Of a DNA stretch of 64,000 nt, positions 38,401 to 43,921 are shown in pieces. The stretch is from Bathymodiolus brooksi (taxonomy: Eukaryota > Mollusca > Bivalvia > Mytilida > Modiolidae), in contig OY804590.1 of NCBI GenBank assembly GCA_963680875.1, forward strand, positions 23,064,640-23,128,639, in the 5' to 3' direction. A program made the position numbers and the translations under genes. Within the stretch, counting starts at the first letter, position 1. Each line of letters starts with the position of its first letter. The notes beneath the pieces were generated by a model that was given only the letters and a program-made list of their open reading frames with translations, did not search any database and was not told where the DNA came from.

Positions 38401-39594
38401 AATTTCCAGAATACCCTTGATAGGGCTTGAAACGAGATTAGGATGAAGATACTGACAGAAAATTTCTTTGGAATCCTAATCTCAACGAGATAACCCTAAT
38501 ACAATACAATTATTGCGATCATAAAGTTCAAGAGAGCCATTAAATTTAAAGCTAAATATGTGATAGTACTGACAGAAAATTTCATAAATTGGATAAGTAT
38601 CAGAGCTCCAGATAAGCTGCGTATTTGCATTTTTTACGCTATGAAAACGAGTAAAAACGCATGTATAATCAGATTAGAGTGTACACATTACGCATACATA
38701 TTGCTGTGTAAGCAAACTTTCCAAATTCGGAGCATACTTGTACAGTCGTGTACATAACAATACATTTTTGTCTTTGAGAAATTTCCTGTAATTCCCTTTA
38801 TACTTTTCGAAGGAGAGAGCGTATGCATCCGAGGGGTACGGTAAGCTATCCTTTCTAAGCATCGATGTGAAAAGAGATCTGATTGGATGTTTACGATAAA
38901 TCATCCAATCGCGGTCAATATTACAAATAAATGCGGTTTTACGTAATAAGTAAGAACTAAAACGAAAGTAATTTTGGAAATGCGTTGTTAGTTGAAAATG
39001 AGCAAGAACATGAATAAGTGGGCTACTAAGCACAAGAGCGCTACGGAAAATTATATACTTATCCTGACAGTTTCATCTGTGTCAAGTGACAGTATATAGT
39101 TAAAGGAATCATTGATGACATTGTCAACACGGCTGTGAAAACTGCCGAAGTCGACGAGCAAAAAACTAAATATTTACAACATTTTATTAATAAACATGAC
39201 ACATGTCAAATTAAACAGAGATATACATTTCACTTGCATCCTGCGTTTATTGAATAACACTTGTGTCAAACATAATTTTAAAAGTGTACATGTAAGCAAT
39301 CTTTTCTGAAGTAGAGAGTACAGCAGTGCAAAGGAAATATGCAAATACCCATCATTTTCAAAAGTAGGGGGTAATTACCCTTTGGACTTGAAAATTATTT
39401 GGAACTCTGAGTATCAAGTCAAGTCTCATGTACATGTACTCACGGTAGTCAAGAAGACAAGATTTTCAAAACAAGACTAAATAAATGGATGAGATTCTTA
39501 CGAAAGTGTCTCCTGAACCTCTTTGTTTTCTATGTCCAAATCTGTCTTTGATGAGCATCTTGCCAAGAGTACCTTCCTTTTTCTTTTTCCCCAT
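2308..39594 (-). CDS. LSG1: LSG1 large-subunit GTPase 1, 10 exons, 3' end outside the window
   Basis: LSG1 is a circularly permuted GTPase of the YlqF/YawG family. It acts in the cytoplasm and is needed to release the export adaptor NMD3 from pre-60S ribosomal subunits. Coding exons on the minus strand join as 39594-39502, 33718-33592, 32030-31910, 16261-16175, 12541-12455, 11761-11618, 8783-8699, 5441-5004, 3493-3392 and 2451-about 2308. All have GT-AG borders, and the lengths sum to 1428 nt (476 codons) in phase. The motifs occur in permuted order: [16 protein letters not shown] (G4), FWSALA (G5), an acidic linker, GYPNVGKSS (G1), [10 protein letters not shown] (G2), DCPG (G3) and [10 protein letters not shown]. 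Introns range from 0.7 to 15.6 kb and are full of repeats. The C-terminal part, which in animal LSG1 follows PPVxLV, was not found in the left 2.3 kb, so the gene probably continues beyond the window. The family call is very sure; exon borders are inferred by eye. Confidence 0.95.
2911..3398 (-). repeat. 33-40-bp tandem array built on the LSG1 exon 9 donor
   Basis: About 14 units of the form (plus strand) AAATCTAACCTTACCTGAA + T-run + AACTAACT. In the gene sense each long unit reads TTCAGGTAAGGTTAGATTT plus an A-run, the same as the exon 9 end and intron start at 3398-3385. About ten units keep TTCAG|GTAAGG; three are shorter forms lacking GTAAGG. The array occupies the 5' half of intron 9 and directly abuts exon 9. 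Confidence 0.92.
3392..3493 (-). CDS. LSG1: LSG1 exon 9 with the P-loop
   Basis: 34 codons between TTTAAG and CAG|GTAAGG. It encodes [20 protein letters not shown] and then [23 protein letters not shown] is the P-loop (G1) and the Thr of [10 protein letters not shown] is G2. The donor sequence is repeated about a dozen times in the following intron. Confidence 0.98.
3494..4318. other. LSG1 intron 8, 5' part
   Basis: Ordinary AT-rich intron. The SINE at 4319-4595 and a TA run at 4785-4807 follow. Confidence 0.55.
4319..4595 (+). mobile_element. SINE family A, nearly full length
   Basis: tRNA-derived head (GATCGTATGGTA...GTTGTGAGTTCAAATC, a decayed B box), then the family body CTTGCGACAGGTCTGTGGTT, CCACCAATAAAACTGACCGC and GAAATATTGTTGAAAG. 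Lies in LSG1 intron 8. The same family recurs at least eleven more times in the window, in both orientations. Confidence 0.8.
5004..5441 (-). CDS. LSG1: LSG1 exon 8, acidic linker
   Basis: A 146-codon exon between CTGTAG and ATG|GTAATA. It encodes the Asp/Glu-rich low-complexity linker (a run of seven Asp, then [15 protein letters not shown]) that separates G5 from G1 in animal LSG1, and ends with the conserved [12 protein letters not shown]...GQTTIGM, which leads straight into VGYPNVGKS of the next exon. The linker itself is poorly conserved in the family. Confidence 0.9.
6122..6300 (-). mobile_element. SINE family A copy
   Basis: Reverse copy: GTGTTTAACGCCACTTTCAA, TATCATGGCGGTCAGTTTTA, then GCAAGTCACTGATTGCATAGGTAG and the head end CACGATGGCCCC. 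An internal deletion joins the body to the distal head. LSG1 intron 7. Confidence 0.78.
6905..7021 (-). mobile_element. SINE family B, tRNA-like head only
   Basis: The reverse strand reads as a degraded tRNA-like head (ATGGTTATCGTGC, then GCGGTAGATCGTGGATTTGG) continuing into TCATACCAAAGACTATAAAA. It matches the head of the copy at 40436-40835. LSG1 intron 7. Confidence 0.6.
7022..8698. other. LSG1 intron 7, AT-rich, no further gene seen
   Basis: A loose doublet around 7180-7300 (CATTACCATAYGGAACTT / TTTCTTAATTATCAGGA). Otherwise nothing. Confidence 0.5.
8699..8783 (-). CDS. LSG1: LSG1 exon 7 with the G5 motif
   Basis: After TTTTCAG it encodes [20 protein letters not shown] and then [15 protein letters not shown] is the G5-like element that follows NKAD in LSG1. 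It ends in phase 0 at GAG|GTATGG. Confidence 0.92.
8956..9124. mobile_element. Foldback hairpin of about 170 bp
   Basis: Inner arms TTTGTTTTCGATACTGTCTT + TATCAGGACCATTATCTGGC and GCCAGATGATGGTCCTGGTA + AAGACAGTATCGAAAACAAA are almost perfect complements about 18 bp apart. Weaker complementarity continues outward through the AATAAAGGG/CCCTTTATT blocks. Non-coding MITE-like element in LSG1 intron 6. Confidence 0.75.
9125..10089. other. LSG1 intron 6, no gene seen
   Basis: No conserved frames or clear repeats. Confidence 0.5.
10090..10545 (-). repeat. About 450-bp interspersed repeat, inverted partner of 12725-13110
   Basis: Read on the minus strand it aligns with 12725-13110 on plus: TTTATCCTGCAATTGTGT, then CTAATAAAGT, ACATGTAGAGC, GATAAACACAATATAYGTAC, AAAAGCTC, CCTGTTTCTAAAG and TTTTCYGACAATRTAC. 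A local tandem doublet of TATATTGTCAGAAAATACT occurs at 10135-10173. Lies in LSG1 intron 6. Confidence 0.7.
10611..11690 (-). repeat. 104-bp tandem array duplicating the end of LSG1 exon 6 and its donor
   Basis: A GATCTG landmark recurs at 10701, 10805, 10909, 11013, 11117, 11221, 11325, 11429, 11533 and 11637, exactly 104 bp apart. On the minus strand every unit encodes DKVNLLVVNKADLL...EQR followed by GAG|GTAAGG, the same as exon 6 and its donor, then about 30 nt of intron. The copy at 11637 is the true exon. In the others the coding frame is closed upstream by an in-frame TAA at the unit junction. Units differ by only a few substitutions, and some variants (GTGTTAGT, ACATCC) recur at intervals of several units. 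Confidence 0.96.
11618..11761 (-). CDS. LSG1: LSG1 exon 6 with the G4 motif
   Basis: Encodes [20 protein letters not shown] followed by [20 protein letters not shown] and ADLLTQEQR. It holds the [12 protein letters not shown] signature and the guanine-specificity motif NKAD. The donor is GAG|GTAAGG. The last about 80 nt of this exon plus the donor and about 30 nt of intron are repeated in tandem just downstream (see the 104-bp array). This copy is taken as the real exon because only it continues upstream without a stop to a proper acceptor. Confidence 0.96.
12170..12400 (+). mobile_element. Penelope-like element 3' UTR remnant
   Basis: Plus strand CACGACAGGTGCCACTAGTG, GAGCAGGAATTGCTTACC, ATGGGGTTCGTGTTGCT, TTTGGCCAATGTGTTGTCTG and CAGATTCTGATTACCC. 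The same string of blocks follows the reverse-transcriptase C-terminus on the minus strand at 61075-60880, so this is the 3' end of the same retroelement family, severely 5'-truncated. Antisense to LSG1, intron 5. Confidence 0.75.
12455..12541 (-). CDS. LSG1: LSG1 exon 5
   Basis: Encodes [20 protein letters not shown] and then QLWRVIER. The block [22 protein letters not shown] is one of the most conserved parts of LSG1. Acceptor TTGTAG, donor AG|GTATGC, length 87 nt, phase 2 at both ends. Confidence 0.93.
12598..12706 (+). mobile_element. SINE family A, 3' part
   Basis: GTCAGTGACTTGCGACAGGT, TTCTCCACCAATAAAACTAA and GATATAACTGAAATATTGTT followed by GGCATTAAACACCATAAA. Head missing. LSG1 intron 4, close to exon 5. 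Confidence 0.78.
12725..13110 (+). repeat. About 400-bp interspersed repeat, inverted partner of 10090-10545
   Basis: Begins TTTTTATCCTGCAATTGTGT and ends near TTTTCCGACAATGTACGTAT, with the block order described for 10090-10545 in opposite orientation. The two copies bracket LSG1 exons 5 and 6 and the 104-bp array. Confidence 0.7.
13306..13578 (-). mobile_element. SINE family A copy, nearly full length
   Basis: Reverse copy with body (CCACTTTCAACAATATTTCA, GGTGGTCAGTTTTATTG) and head (GATTCGAACTCACAATGTTA, TACCATATGATCACGATGGC). The B box survives as GAGTTCGAATCCC on minus. LSG1 intron 4. Confidence 0.82.
13579..14277. other. LSG1 intron 4, no gene seen
   Basis: Short unsupported open frames only. 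Confidence 0.5.
14278..15722 (+). mobile_element. Hairpin-ended repeat with about nine 155-bp internal modules
   Basis: The 5' end has an inverted pair (AGGCTCAGTGGGCTGAGCCT) and then GCTCACC; the 3' end is GCTCACTTTGCC...GGCAAGGTGAGC followed by TAA. Between them a module recurs about every 155 bp: CCTTCCATAGATGCTTCCTA, AAGTTTCGGTTCATTTGGC, GTTTCAGAGGAGAAGATTT, AATCAGAAACAAGAATTGCC, GGCGGCCATGTTTGTTAA. The distal end (AAAATGTGAAAAATTAACGG ACGAC...) is shared with 29950-30716. Apparent short open frames here come from the module. LSG1 intron 4. Confidence 0.8.
16175..16261 (-). CDS. LSG1: LSG1 exon 4
   Basis: After a GACAG acceptor it encodes [20 protein letters not shown] and then LDWRKSLST, corresponding to the P-x-W-x(4)-T-x-EEL...FLEWRR stretch of LSG1. 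The phase fits on both sides; the donor is AC|GTAAGT. Confidence 0.88.
16580..16747. mobile_element. Hairpin MITE of about 165 bp
   Basis: Near-perfect arms of about 75 nt: ATGTCCTTCATGAGAAGTTA, ATATCCATAATTATTAAAT and AAAGGGTTATTTTCCC against their complements, with the loop around CGAGGTCCGAAGGAGCGA. LSG1 intron 3, about 320 bp upstream (gene sense) of exon 4. A 37-bp direct doublet (GAGGGAAATAACTAGTTATT) follows at 16753-16825. Confidence 0.8.
17118..17262 (-). mobile_element. SINE family A, 3' part
   Basis: GTTATGGTGTTTAATGC, TATCATGGTGGTCAGTTTTA, GGTGGAGGAAACCGTAGTAC and CTGCCACAAGTCACTGACAA on plus, so a reverse copy without the head. LSG1 intron 3. Confidence 0.75.
17917..26806. repeat. 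57-bp satellite, about 156 copies, in LSG1 intron 3
   Basis: Unit (plus strand) starts TTTTACTTGGTAGTGTTCAT and continues ATACCAACAGTTTTATGTCA plus TGTTATAGTTTCATGTC. About 8,890 bp of nearly identical units with a few recurring variant sites (CAACAG/CAGCAG, CATG/TATG, TTATAG/TTTTAG, TTGG/TTGA). Three 2-bp deletions (near 21252, 21548, 21662) and two identical 3-bp insertions (near 20389 and 24148) break the phase. Because 57 is a multiple of 3 and one frame has no stop, the array reads as open frames of 1174 and 749 codons on plus, and of up to 146 codons on minus. No resemblance to an LSG1 exon was found. Confidence 0.98.
26807..28128. other. LSG1 intron 3 beyond the satellite
   Basis: Very AT-rich, with many A- and T-runs. 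No gene or recognised repeat. Confidence 0.5.
28129..28385 (-). mobile_element. SINE family A copy, nearly full length
   Basis: Reverse copy: GTTTAACGCAACTTTCAACA, CGCTGCAGTCAGTTTTATTG, GACCTGGCACAAGTCACTGA, GATTCGAACTCACAACTTTA and CATATGATCATGAACACGAT. It gives rise to spurious open frames on both strands. LSG1 intron 3. Confidence 0.82.
28524..29510. repeat. About 490-bp direct tandem duplication
   Basis: Copy 1 (28524-29015) and copy 2 (29016-29510) share GGGTGGGTTTTGCAGTCTTT, TTTTATCTGCATRGGTGAA, AGATCTCCTCAGTTGCTTCC, GGTCATGTYMAGGTGACCTT and, further on, TTGGTTACTTTAAAATGT and TTTACATTAATTAC. Copy 2 carries about 160 bp of unrelated sequence near 29235-29395. No gene in it. LSG1 intron 3. 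Confidence 0.8.
29950..30716 (+). mobile_element. Hairpin-ended repeat with about three 130-bp modules
   Basis: Same architecture as 14278-15722: 5' AGGCTCCCAGGAGCCT then GCTCACC; 3' AGCTCACCTGGCC..GGCCAGGTGAGCT then AA. Internal modules read GGTGGCCATCTTGG...GGACACA, TTTTGGAAGRGGACCAYCCA, TCAGCAAAGTTTGGTT and TTTCAGAGGAGAAGATTT. The 197-codon frame at 30119-30712 is produced by these modules and is not considered a gene. LSG1 intron 3. Confidence 0.75.
30725..30872 (+). mobile_element. SINE family A, 3' part
   Basis: GATAAAGTTTACCAGTTACT, CTCTCCGGGTACTCCTGC, ACTGGTCGCCATGATATAGC and AAAGTGGCATTAAACACAAT. Abuts the hairpin-ended repeat. LSG1 intron 3. Confidence 0.7.
31583..31728 (+). mobile_element. 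SINE family A, internally deleted
   Basis: A head fragment GGGGTCGTCGTGGTCGTAAG is joined to the body GTCAGTGACTTGCAGCGGGT, CCTCCACCAATAAAACTGAC, AACTGAAATATTG and GTGGTGTTAAACACGAT. LSG1 intron 3, about 180 bp from exon 3. Confidence 0.75.
31910..32030 (-). CDS. LSG1: LSG1 exon 3
   Basis: Begins after TCTAG and encodes [20 protein letters not shown] and then a segment ending LLRIPRR, matching the conserved EKLNIKFV...RIPRRP stretch of LSG1. The donor is AG|GTAAAA. The next intron is 15.6 kb long and contains the 57-bp satellite. Confidence 0.88.
32190..32206. repeat. Poly-G run
   Basis: A G-run of about 17 following GAGGGGGAC. Prone to sequencing and assembly error, and a possible G-quadruplex former on plus. 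Confidence 0.8.
32508..32792 (-). mobile_element. SINE family A copy, nearly full length
   Basis: Reverse copy: TTTTGGTGTTTAATGCCACT, TTCGTGGCAGTCAGTTTTAT, CCTGTCGCAAGTCACTGACA, GGATTCAAACTCACAACATA and CAACTACCATACAATAAC. LSG1 intron 2. Confidence 0.8.
32793..33591. other. LSG1 intron 2, no gene seen
   Basis: Plain intron sequence between the SINE and exon 2. Confidence 0.5.
33592..33718 (-). CDS. LSG1: LSG1 exon 2
   Basis: Starts after a T-rich acceptor and encodes [20 protein letters not shown] followed by [20 protein letters not shown]. This is the conserved region before the GTPase domain of animal LSG1. It ends at G|GTACC with one leftover base, which combines with AG of exon 3 to give Glu. 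Confidence 0.9.
33719..35331. other. LSG1 intron 1, proximal part
   Basis: AT-rich. A hydrophobic 82-codon plus frame (33784-34032) has no support. GCTAGT/CTAGCA-type words recur around 34665-34755 and again at 36290-36345. Confidence 0.45.
35340..35662. mobile_element. Foldback element, 323 bp, with 8-bp target duplication
   Basis: Arms starting CACAGGTACAGGG and (inverted) CACAGGTACACGGG continue through AGGACCCCC, GACAATTTTTTT, CTCATTTGAAGTATTTTTCC, GCGGTTAATAACATTAA and CTATCCGCTGCAGTTTTCTA to TCCACATAATATTTGGTTA around a short loop near 35485. The right arm holds an extra 34-bp tandem copy of AGTAAATTAATGTTATTAAC...CTCGGA. TCTATACC flanks both ends (35332-35339 and 35663-35670). An 8-bp duplication would suit hAT-type transposition, but the class is not proven. 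LSG1 intron 1. Confidence 0.85.
35671..37586. other. LSG1 intron 1, middle part
   Basis: AT-rich, no gene or clear element. Confidence 0.45.
37587..38535. mobile_element. Foldback element of about 950 bp with mirrored ATG and splice-donor segments
   Basis: Arms of about 430 bp fold around an axis near 38050: TCTCTTGAACTTTATGATC at both outer ends, then ATTAGGATTCC, AAATTTTCTGTC, GGGTATTCTGGAA, GATCAAGTGCAGGTAAGATT, AGTTCAAATCTGCAAAAATA, GGTAAGGAAATATC, AGTTCATGAGTTCACTAAAATGG and TCGATGTCAAATATTT. Each arm has an outward-facing ATG followed by a GTAAGG donor. The right copy (38201-38265) encodes [20 protein letters not shown] and then KR. The left copy (from 37891 on minus) reads [17 protein letters not shown] and then stops. 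The ends are ragged and no target duplication was seen. LSG1 intron 1. Confidence 0.8.
38536..39501. other. LSG1 intron 1, distal part
   Basis: A 119-codon minus frame (39033-38674) has no recognised motif and sits in the intron sense of LSG1. Treated as non-coding. Confidence 0.4.
39502..39594 (-). CDS. LSG1: LSG1 exon 1 (start codon)
   Basis: Encodes a lysine-rich N-terminus of 31 residues beginning MGKKKKEG and ending SGDTF, before a GTAAGA donor in phase 0. Basic N-termini are usual for LSG1. The ATG at 39594-39592 is the first in this frame, and the exon joins in phase to the next exon, which starts [14 protein letters not shown]. Confidence 0.8.
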
Positions 39595-39640
39595 TTCTAA
39601 ATTCTAGTTTTCAATCTGCAAGTTCACGTGTTGCGCAAGC
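39595..39640 (-). promoter_or_regulatory. LSG1 5' flank with a CACGTG E-box
   Basis: The 5' side of the LSG1 start codon contains a perfect CACGTG at 39625-39630, about 31 bp upstream of the ATG. CACGTG is the Myc/Max-type E-box often found in promoters of ribosome-biogenesis genes. That it acts here is an inference from position only; no TATA box or transcription start can be fixed. Confidence 0.3.
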
Positions 39641-40435
39641 AAAAAAAATAATAACAGGAAATCTACTTGGAATACATCGCATCATACTGAAATGTCCAAA
39701 GAATCTCGAAAAAAGAAAATAGTAATAAAAAAACGAAACAGACAATGAAATTCCGGATATAATTCTTCCTGCTAGATTTGATTATTCCACTGATTTCTCG
39801 TTTATTTAGAAAGAGTTCATCACACACCCTTTCAGAAAATCGTGCATAATCATACCGTTAACACGAGGATTAAGGACATTAAAGTGAAAAATGTTAAAAT
39901 TTGCACTAGAAAAAATCGTAAAATTAGAGGGAAAAAATCATTTCTAGATGAAAAATTTCTGAAGCATTTATTAATTAAAGCAACCATATTCTACAGAATA
40001 TGGCTCTTCGTGCTTTTGATAAAATATTTCGGTTTCTCAGAAAAGGAAATAACTCTTTTAAGGCTGCAAAATGGTCGAGCACTACAAATTGATGTTTTTA
40101 ATGACAACCTTTTTGCATTACTCCTAATACTAACCATAAGTAATACTTCTATACTAAAAGGGCAATAGTACATGTATTTTGAAAACTTACTGTATGAAAC
40201 ACTAAAATGATAGATTTTTTTGTAAAAAAAAAACAAAAATAAATAAGTTATATTTCTGGGATTTTTTCTATCAACGTACAGCGTCTTCATCCGTTGATTT
40301 TGGAAAATCTTTATTAAAGATAATCTTTTACTCTTTTGTCACAAGGATTGTTTTCAGTACATGAATTAGTACCAAAATGACGAATGCATGGCATATGCAC
40401 ACCGAGAAATTATGCGCAAATTCAAAGCCGCCGCG
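39641..40435. other. LSG1 upstream region, no gene recognised
   Basis: A 108-codon plus frame (39842-40168), basic at first and hydrophobic later, is divergent from LSG1. No family, splice or promoter evidence supports it. Confidence 0.4.
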
Positions 40436-40835
40436 CGGGACTTCCTTAGAGTGAGTGAGTGATAAATTGTTGTTCTAAGTAGCGCCAATTCAGCAATTTT
40501 TAAGTTATATCATGGCGAGAACAAGTTAATTTCAATGAGATAATGATGAGGGCCGCTTTGTACTAGACCAACACGCTTAGTAGGATTTTTATAGTGCTAA
40601 CTCCCTGAAACAGCAGTCCGCGGATATACAAGACGCCCCACTCGGACACATTATCCTGATTCCAAGCCAACCAGGTTTTTTTGCTCTTTCTCTTTAATGC
40701 TGTGTGCTTAGCGGAGAAGCAACAAATATGAATTTTATAGTCTTTGGTTTGACCCGATCGGGGCTCGAACCTACGATCTACCGCACTCGAGACGAGCACG
40801 CTAACCATTGTACAACCGATGCGGTTAGGACCGCC
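40436..40835 (-). mobile_element. SINE family B, nearly full length
   Basis: On minus it starts with a tRNA-like head: ACCGCATCGGTTGTACAATG GTTAGCGTGC (A-box region), ...GTAGGTTCGAGCCCCGAT (B box), then CAAACCAAAGACTATAAAAT, AAGAGAAAGAGC, CTTGGAATCAGGATAATGTG and further body to CACTCACTC at 40450. A tRNA-derived SINE, not a functional tRNA: the stem pairing is poor and it runs into SINE body. Copies at 888-1325 and 6905-7021. Confidence 0.8.
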
Positions 40836-41417
40836 TTAGAAGAAAGTGTCACGATGTTCATTCTGAAAATTAGCAATAGTATTTTCCATGAAAATGTTCA
40901 AAAAAGGGGGAAGGGGGTATTATTAGTCAAGTACTAAGAATTTTCATTTCAACCAGGAAGTAGTTAACATTTAGCTAAGCTGATTTTTTAACGCCAAATA
41001 AGTGGTTCGTGATGAGGATAAATTTAGAACAACTTATAATCATAGTACAAGGTTCAGAATGGGGATTTTGATTGCCAGACAGAAAAGAGGCGAATGCTGG
41101 ATAATGGTATCAATTGCAGGTGCCTCTTTCAAGGGGGCTCCTTCATGGGAGAAAGAACCTGTTCCTCCTTCGGGGATCAATGCGGATAATCCATGGATGA
41201 TTAATGGCAAAACGTGAGAAATAAATAGCACAATATACAATAAAAAGAATACTACTTTATTTTTCGAGATCATGAGTTCCGTGTTTTGAAAGTATAAAGA
41301 CACTATTAATTAATCATTGGTTTGCATGTGGAATTTGACCATTATCTCAGGGTCGTCTCGAAGCACCAACAGTCACTTAGTCCAACAGTCATCATGGTCC
41401 GACACTCTCATATGAAT

Positions 41418-41698
41418 TGGGGACCGTCGTGGTCGTGATCGTATGGTAGCTGGATTTACAACTACATGAGCAATCAGTCCATACCACCACCACCAACGTT
41501 GTGAGTTCGAACCCCGTTCATGGCGAGGTGTACTCGATACATTGTGTGATAAAGTTTGTATGTGACTTGCGACAGGTCTGTGGTTTTCTCTGGGTACTCC
41601 GGTTTCCTTAATTCACCAATAAAACTGCATGACCGCCACGATATAACTGAAATTATATTGTTGAAAGTGGTATTAAGCACCATAGAACCAAGCGCCCA
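41418..41698 (+). mobile_element. SINE family A, full length
   Basis: Best-preserved head: GGACCGTCGTGGTCGTGATC, GTATGGTAGCTGGATTTAC, GTTGTGAGTTCGAACCCCGT (good B box), then GGTGTACTCGATAC, GTGACTTGCGACAGGTCTGT, GGGTACTCCGGTTTCCTT, AATAAAACTGCATGACCGCC and GAAAGTGGTATTAAGCACCA. Spurious open frames on both strands come from it. Confidence 0.85.
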
Positions 41699-43921
41699 AT
41701 ACGAATTGTATCTACATGATCTTTTGCTACTAATCAAAATGAGATTAAAATTTAAGTGCATATGTGTTTTGTCATTTTCTGTCTGAATGTCTAAATCATT
41801 CACCATAGACTTGCTCCATGCCCCCTTTTTTGTATTGATAGTCTCTTTAAAATTGATGCTATGGAAATTCAAATCTTGACTGACTTAAATACTAACAAAA
41901 TTTCTTTGCAGATTACACATACAAACAAATGTACATAGTAAATATAAGTAGTCAGTCAAGATTTCAACTTTCCTATATTTTCAGGTGTAGCTTATGTTGA
42001 GATACAGAGGCAGCTACCTCCCAAAAATGATGTGAAAAATAATTTGACAGTATTTCAAAGTCGATGTATATTTCATTGACAATTATTTTGGGGTTTTCTA
42101 AATGGAAGCACAGGCACGTGTTTCTATTAGTTTTTACCTTTCACGCCGACTGTGGGGTGTGGATGATCAAAAGCCGACTGTGGGGTGTGGATGATCAAAA
42201 AGAATATAAACAAGTGCCACTGATTTGGATGCCAGATTCAAGAATAAATTGTTGTTTCTTTTCTACGAAGATCAAAACAATTTCGCAAGAGAAATGACAG
42301 AGGTTTCTTTTATTGGTACAAACAGCCTAGAATTACAATATAACATGGAAATTCAGCACTGGAAGGCACAAGCATCGCTTTCTGAACCATGTGTTCTGTT
42401 TGTTCCAGAACACTATCTGAATACTCATGAAATATTCCCATATATATTGCACATAATGATGGTCTGATCTGTTCCATGCAAATCCCAATTTTTTCCCCGT
42501 TGTGGAGACTAAAATCATGTAGTCGTACAACTATTAACCATATATTAAATTGAATAGCACTGATGCAAGCCTAATGTAGCAAGGGGCCGACAATTTAACT
42601 TTTAAAGAGGGTAATGGCTTTGGGCCTTCTATAGGATATTCCTGTCGCCACATTGCTTTGAAAAAAATTGCCCCGAAAGATGCTAAATATTACAAAAATC
42701 AGACCTTTCAGTTTTCAGCAAAAATGTTTTGATAACATATTTATTTAAGTTCATTTAAGTTATAAAAAGAAAGGAAAAGAAAAGTGTAAACAGAATAATT
42801 CGTGTACATGCTTTCCATATGCGAGAAGTTTTGTACATAACCACATGGAGAAAGTTATATACATCTGTTAAATTTTTCATATGTTCATCATGAAAACCCG
42901 TCCGAACTATCCATAATTGAAAGGAAAAAACCCCAACAATTGTTAGTTTCTGATGTGCTGCGCCCAAGACCCACTACCTGTTCTCGGTAGAAATGGACGT
43001 CAAGCATTGCCCCTGCTACAAAAGCAACGTCAATGTTTATCAGAAAATCACGTGTTCTGTTGTTAAGTATGTTTTCACTTCATCATGATCTAGACCAGCG
43101 GTAGAAAATCAAAAAATAAAATGTAATGAACCCATGGGCTACACACCTATATCATATGTCATTGGAAAGAGGAATTACGGGACTCTCAGAATAATGATGC
43201 CGTAAAAGTCGGAAGTGGTCACGTTTTTGCATAATTAAGGTCAAAGGTCAAGAAAAATTAGTTTTTCGCTTTCGACTTTCGTTCGAAAAGTGCATTTTCC
43301 TTAAAAATGAAATTCAATTCGACAAGTTTGATGGTTTTTATTTGATGGACCACATATTAAATTAGATTATTGAACCAAAATTCAGAAATGAATGACGTCA
43401 ATTGACGTCGAAATGACTGTTTTTGATGGGAATGTGATTTTTCAATGTAAGTGACTCGTATTTGCTTCCATAAAACAATGACCTTGACCCAAGGTCATCC
43501 CTATTTACGTAATAATGACGTTTATTTATGTTTCATTATATTTTGTATATATACTGTTCGATACAAGGAAGTAAATCAAAACATACCCGATTCGCCCAAC
43601 ACTAGGTTTTTTTTGTAAGTCTGTATTTTGTCAGTCCCTAAATAGCTATGAGCATTGTACATCTCATGTGAACCCTTGTAGTTTTTTTTATTAAAGTGAT
43701 TCATAAATAAAAACACCCTTTTAGACATTTTGAACGCTTAAAACGTAAATATACATGTTTCATTCACCATCGTAATCCAAAACCCAATTATTATCAGAAA
43801 AATTGGGTGTTTGGATAATGCATTTGATCTGGTCAATCGCATATGGAGATATTCAGGGAATCAAATAAATACATAATGTAGTTGTTTTTATGATTTGTTT
43901 AAAAAAAGAACTCTTGCGTGC
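41699..43921. other. No gene recognised
   Basis: Contains the 28-bp doublet at 42144-42201. Short frames at 42064-42467 and 42755-42967 have no support. Confidence 0.45.
42144..42201 (+). repeat. 28-bp tandem doublet
   Basis: GCCGACTGTGGGGTGTGGAT followed by GATCAAAA, twice in succession. No gene context. Confidence 0.85.

Noticed and set aside
38674..39033. 119-codon minus frame in LSG1 intron 1
   Set aside because: No homology recognised; does not fit LSG1 phase or sequence.
39842..40168. 108-codon plus frame upstream of LSG1
   Set aside because: No recognised motif, no splice or promoter support; AT-rich chance frame most likely.
40740..40835. tRNA gene on the minus strand
   Set aside because: A and B boxes are present, but the cloverleaf pairing is poor and the sequence runs straight into SINE body shared with two other copies.
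41418..41530. tRNA gene on the plus strand
   Set aside because: Head of a full-length SINE family A copy; the same head recurs many times in decayed form.
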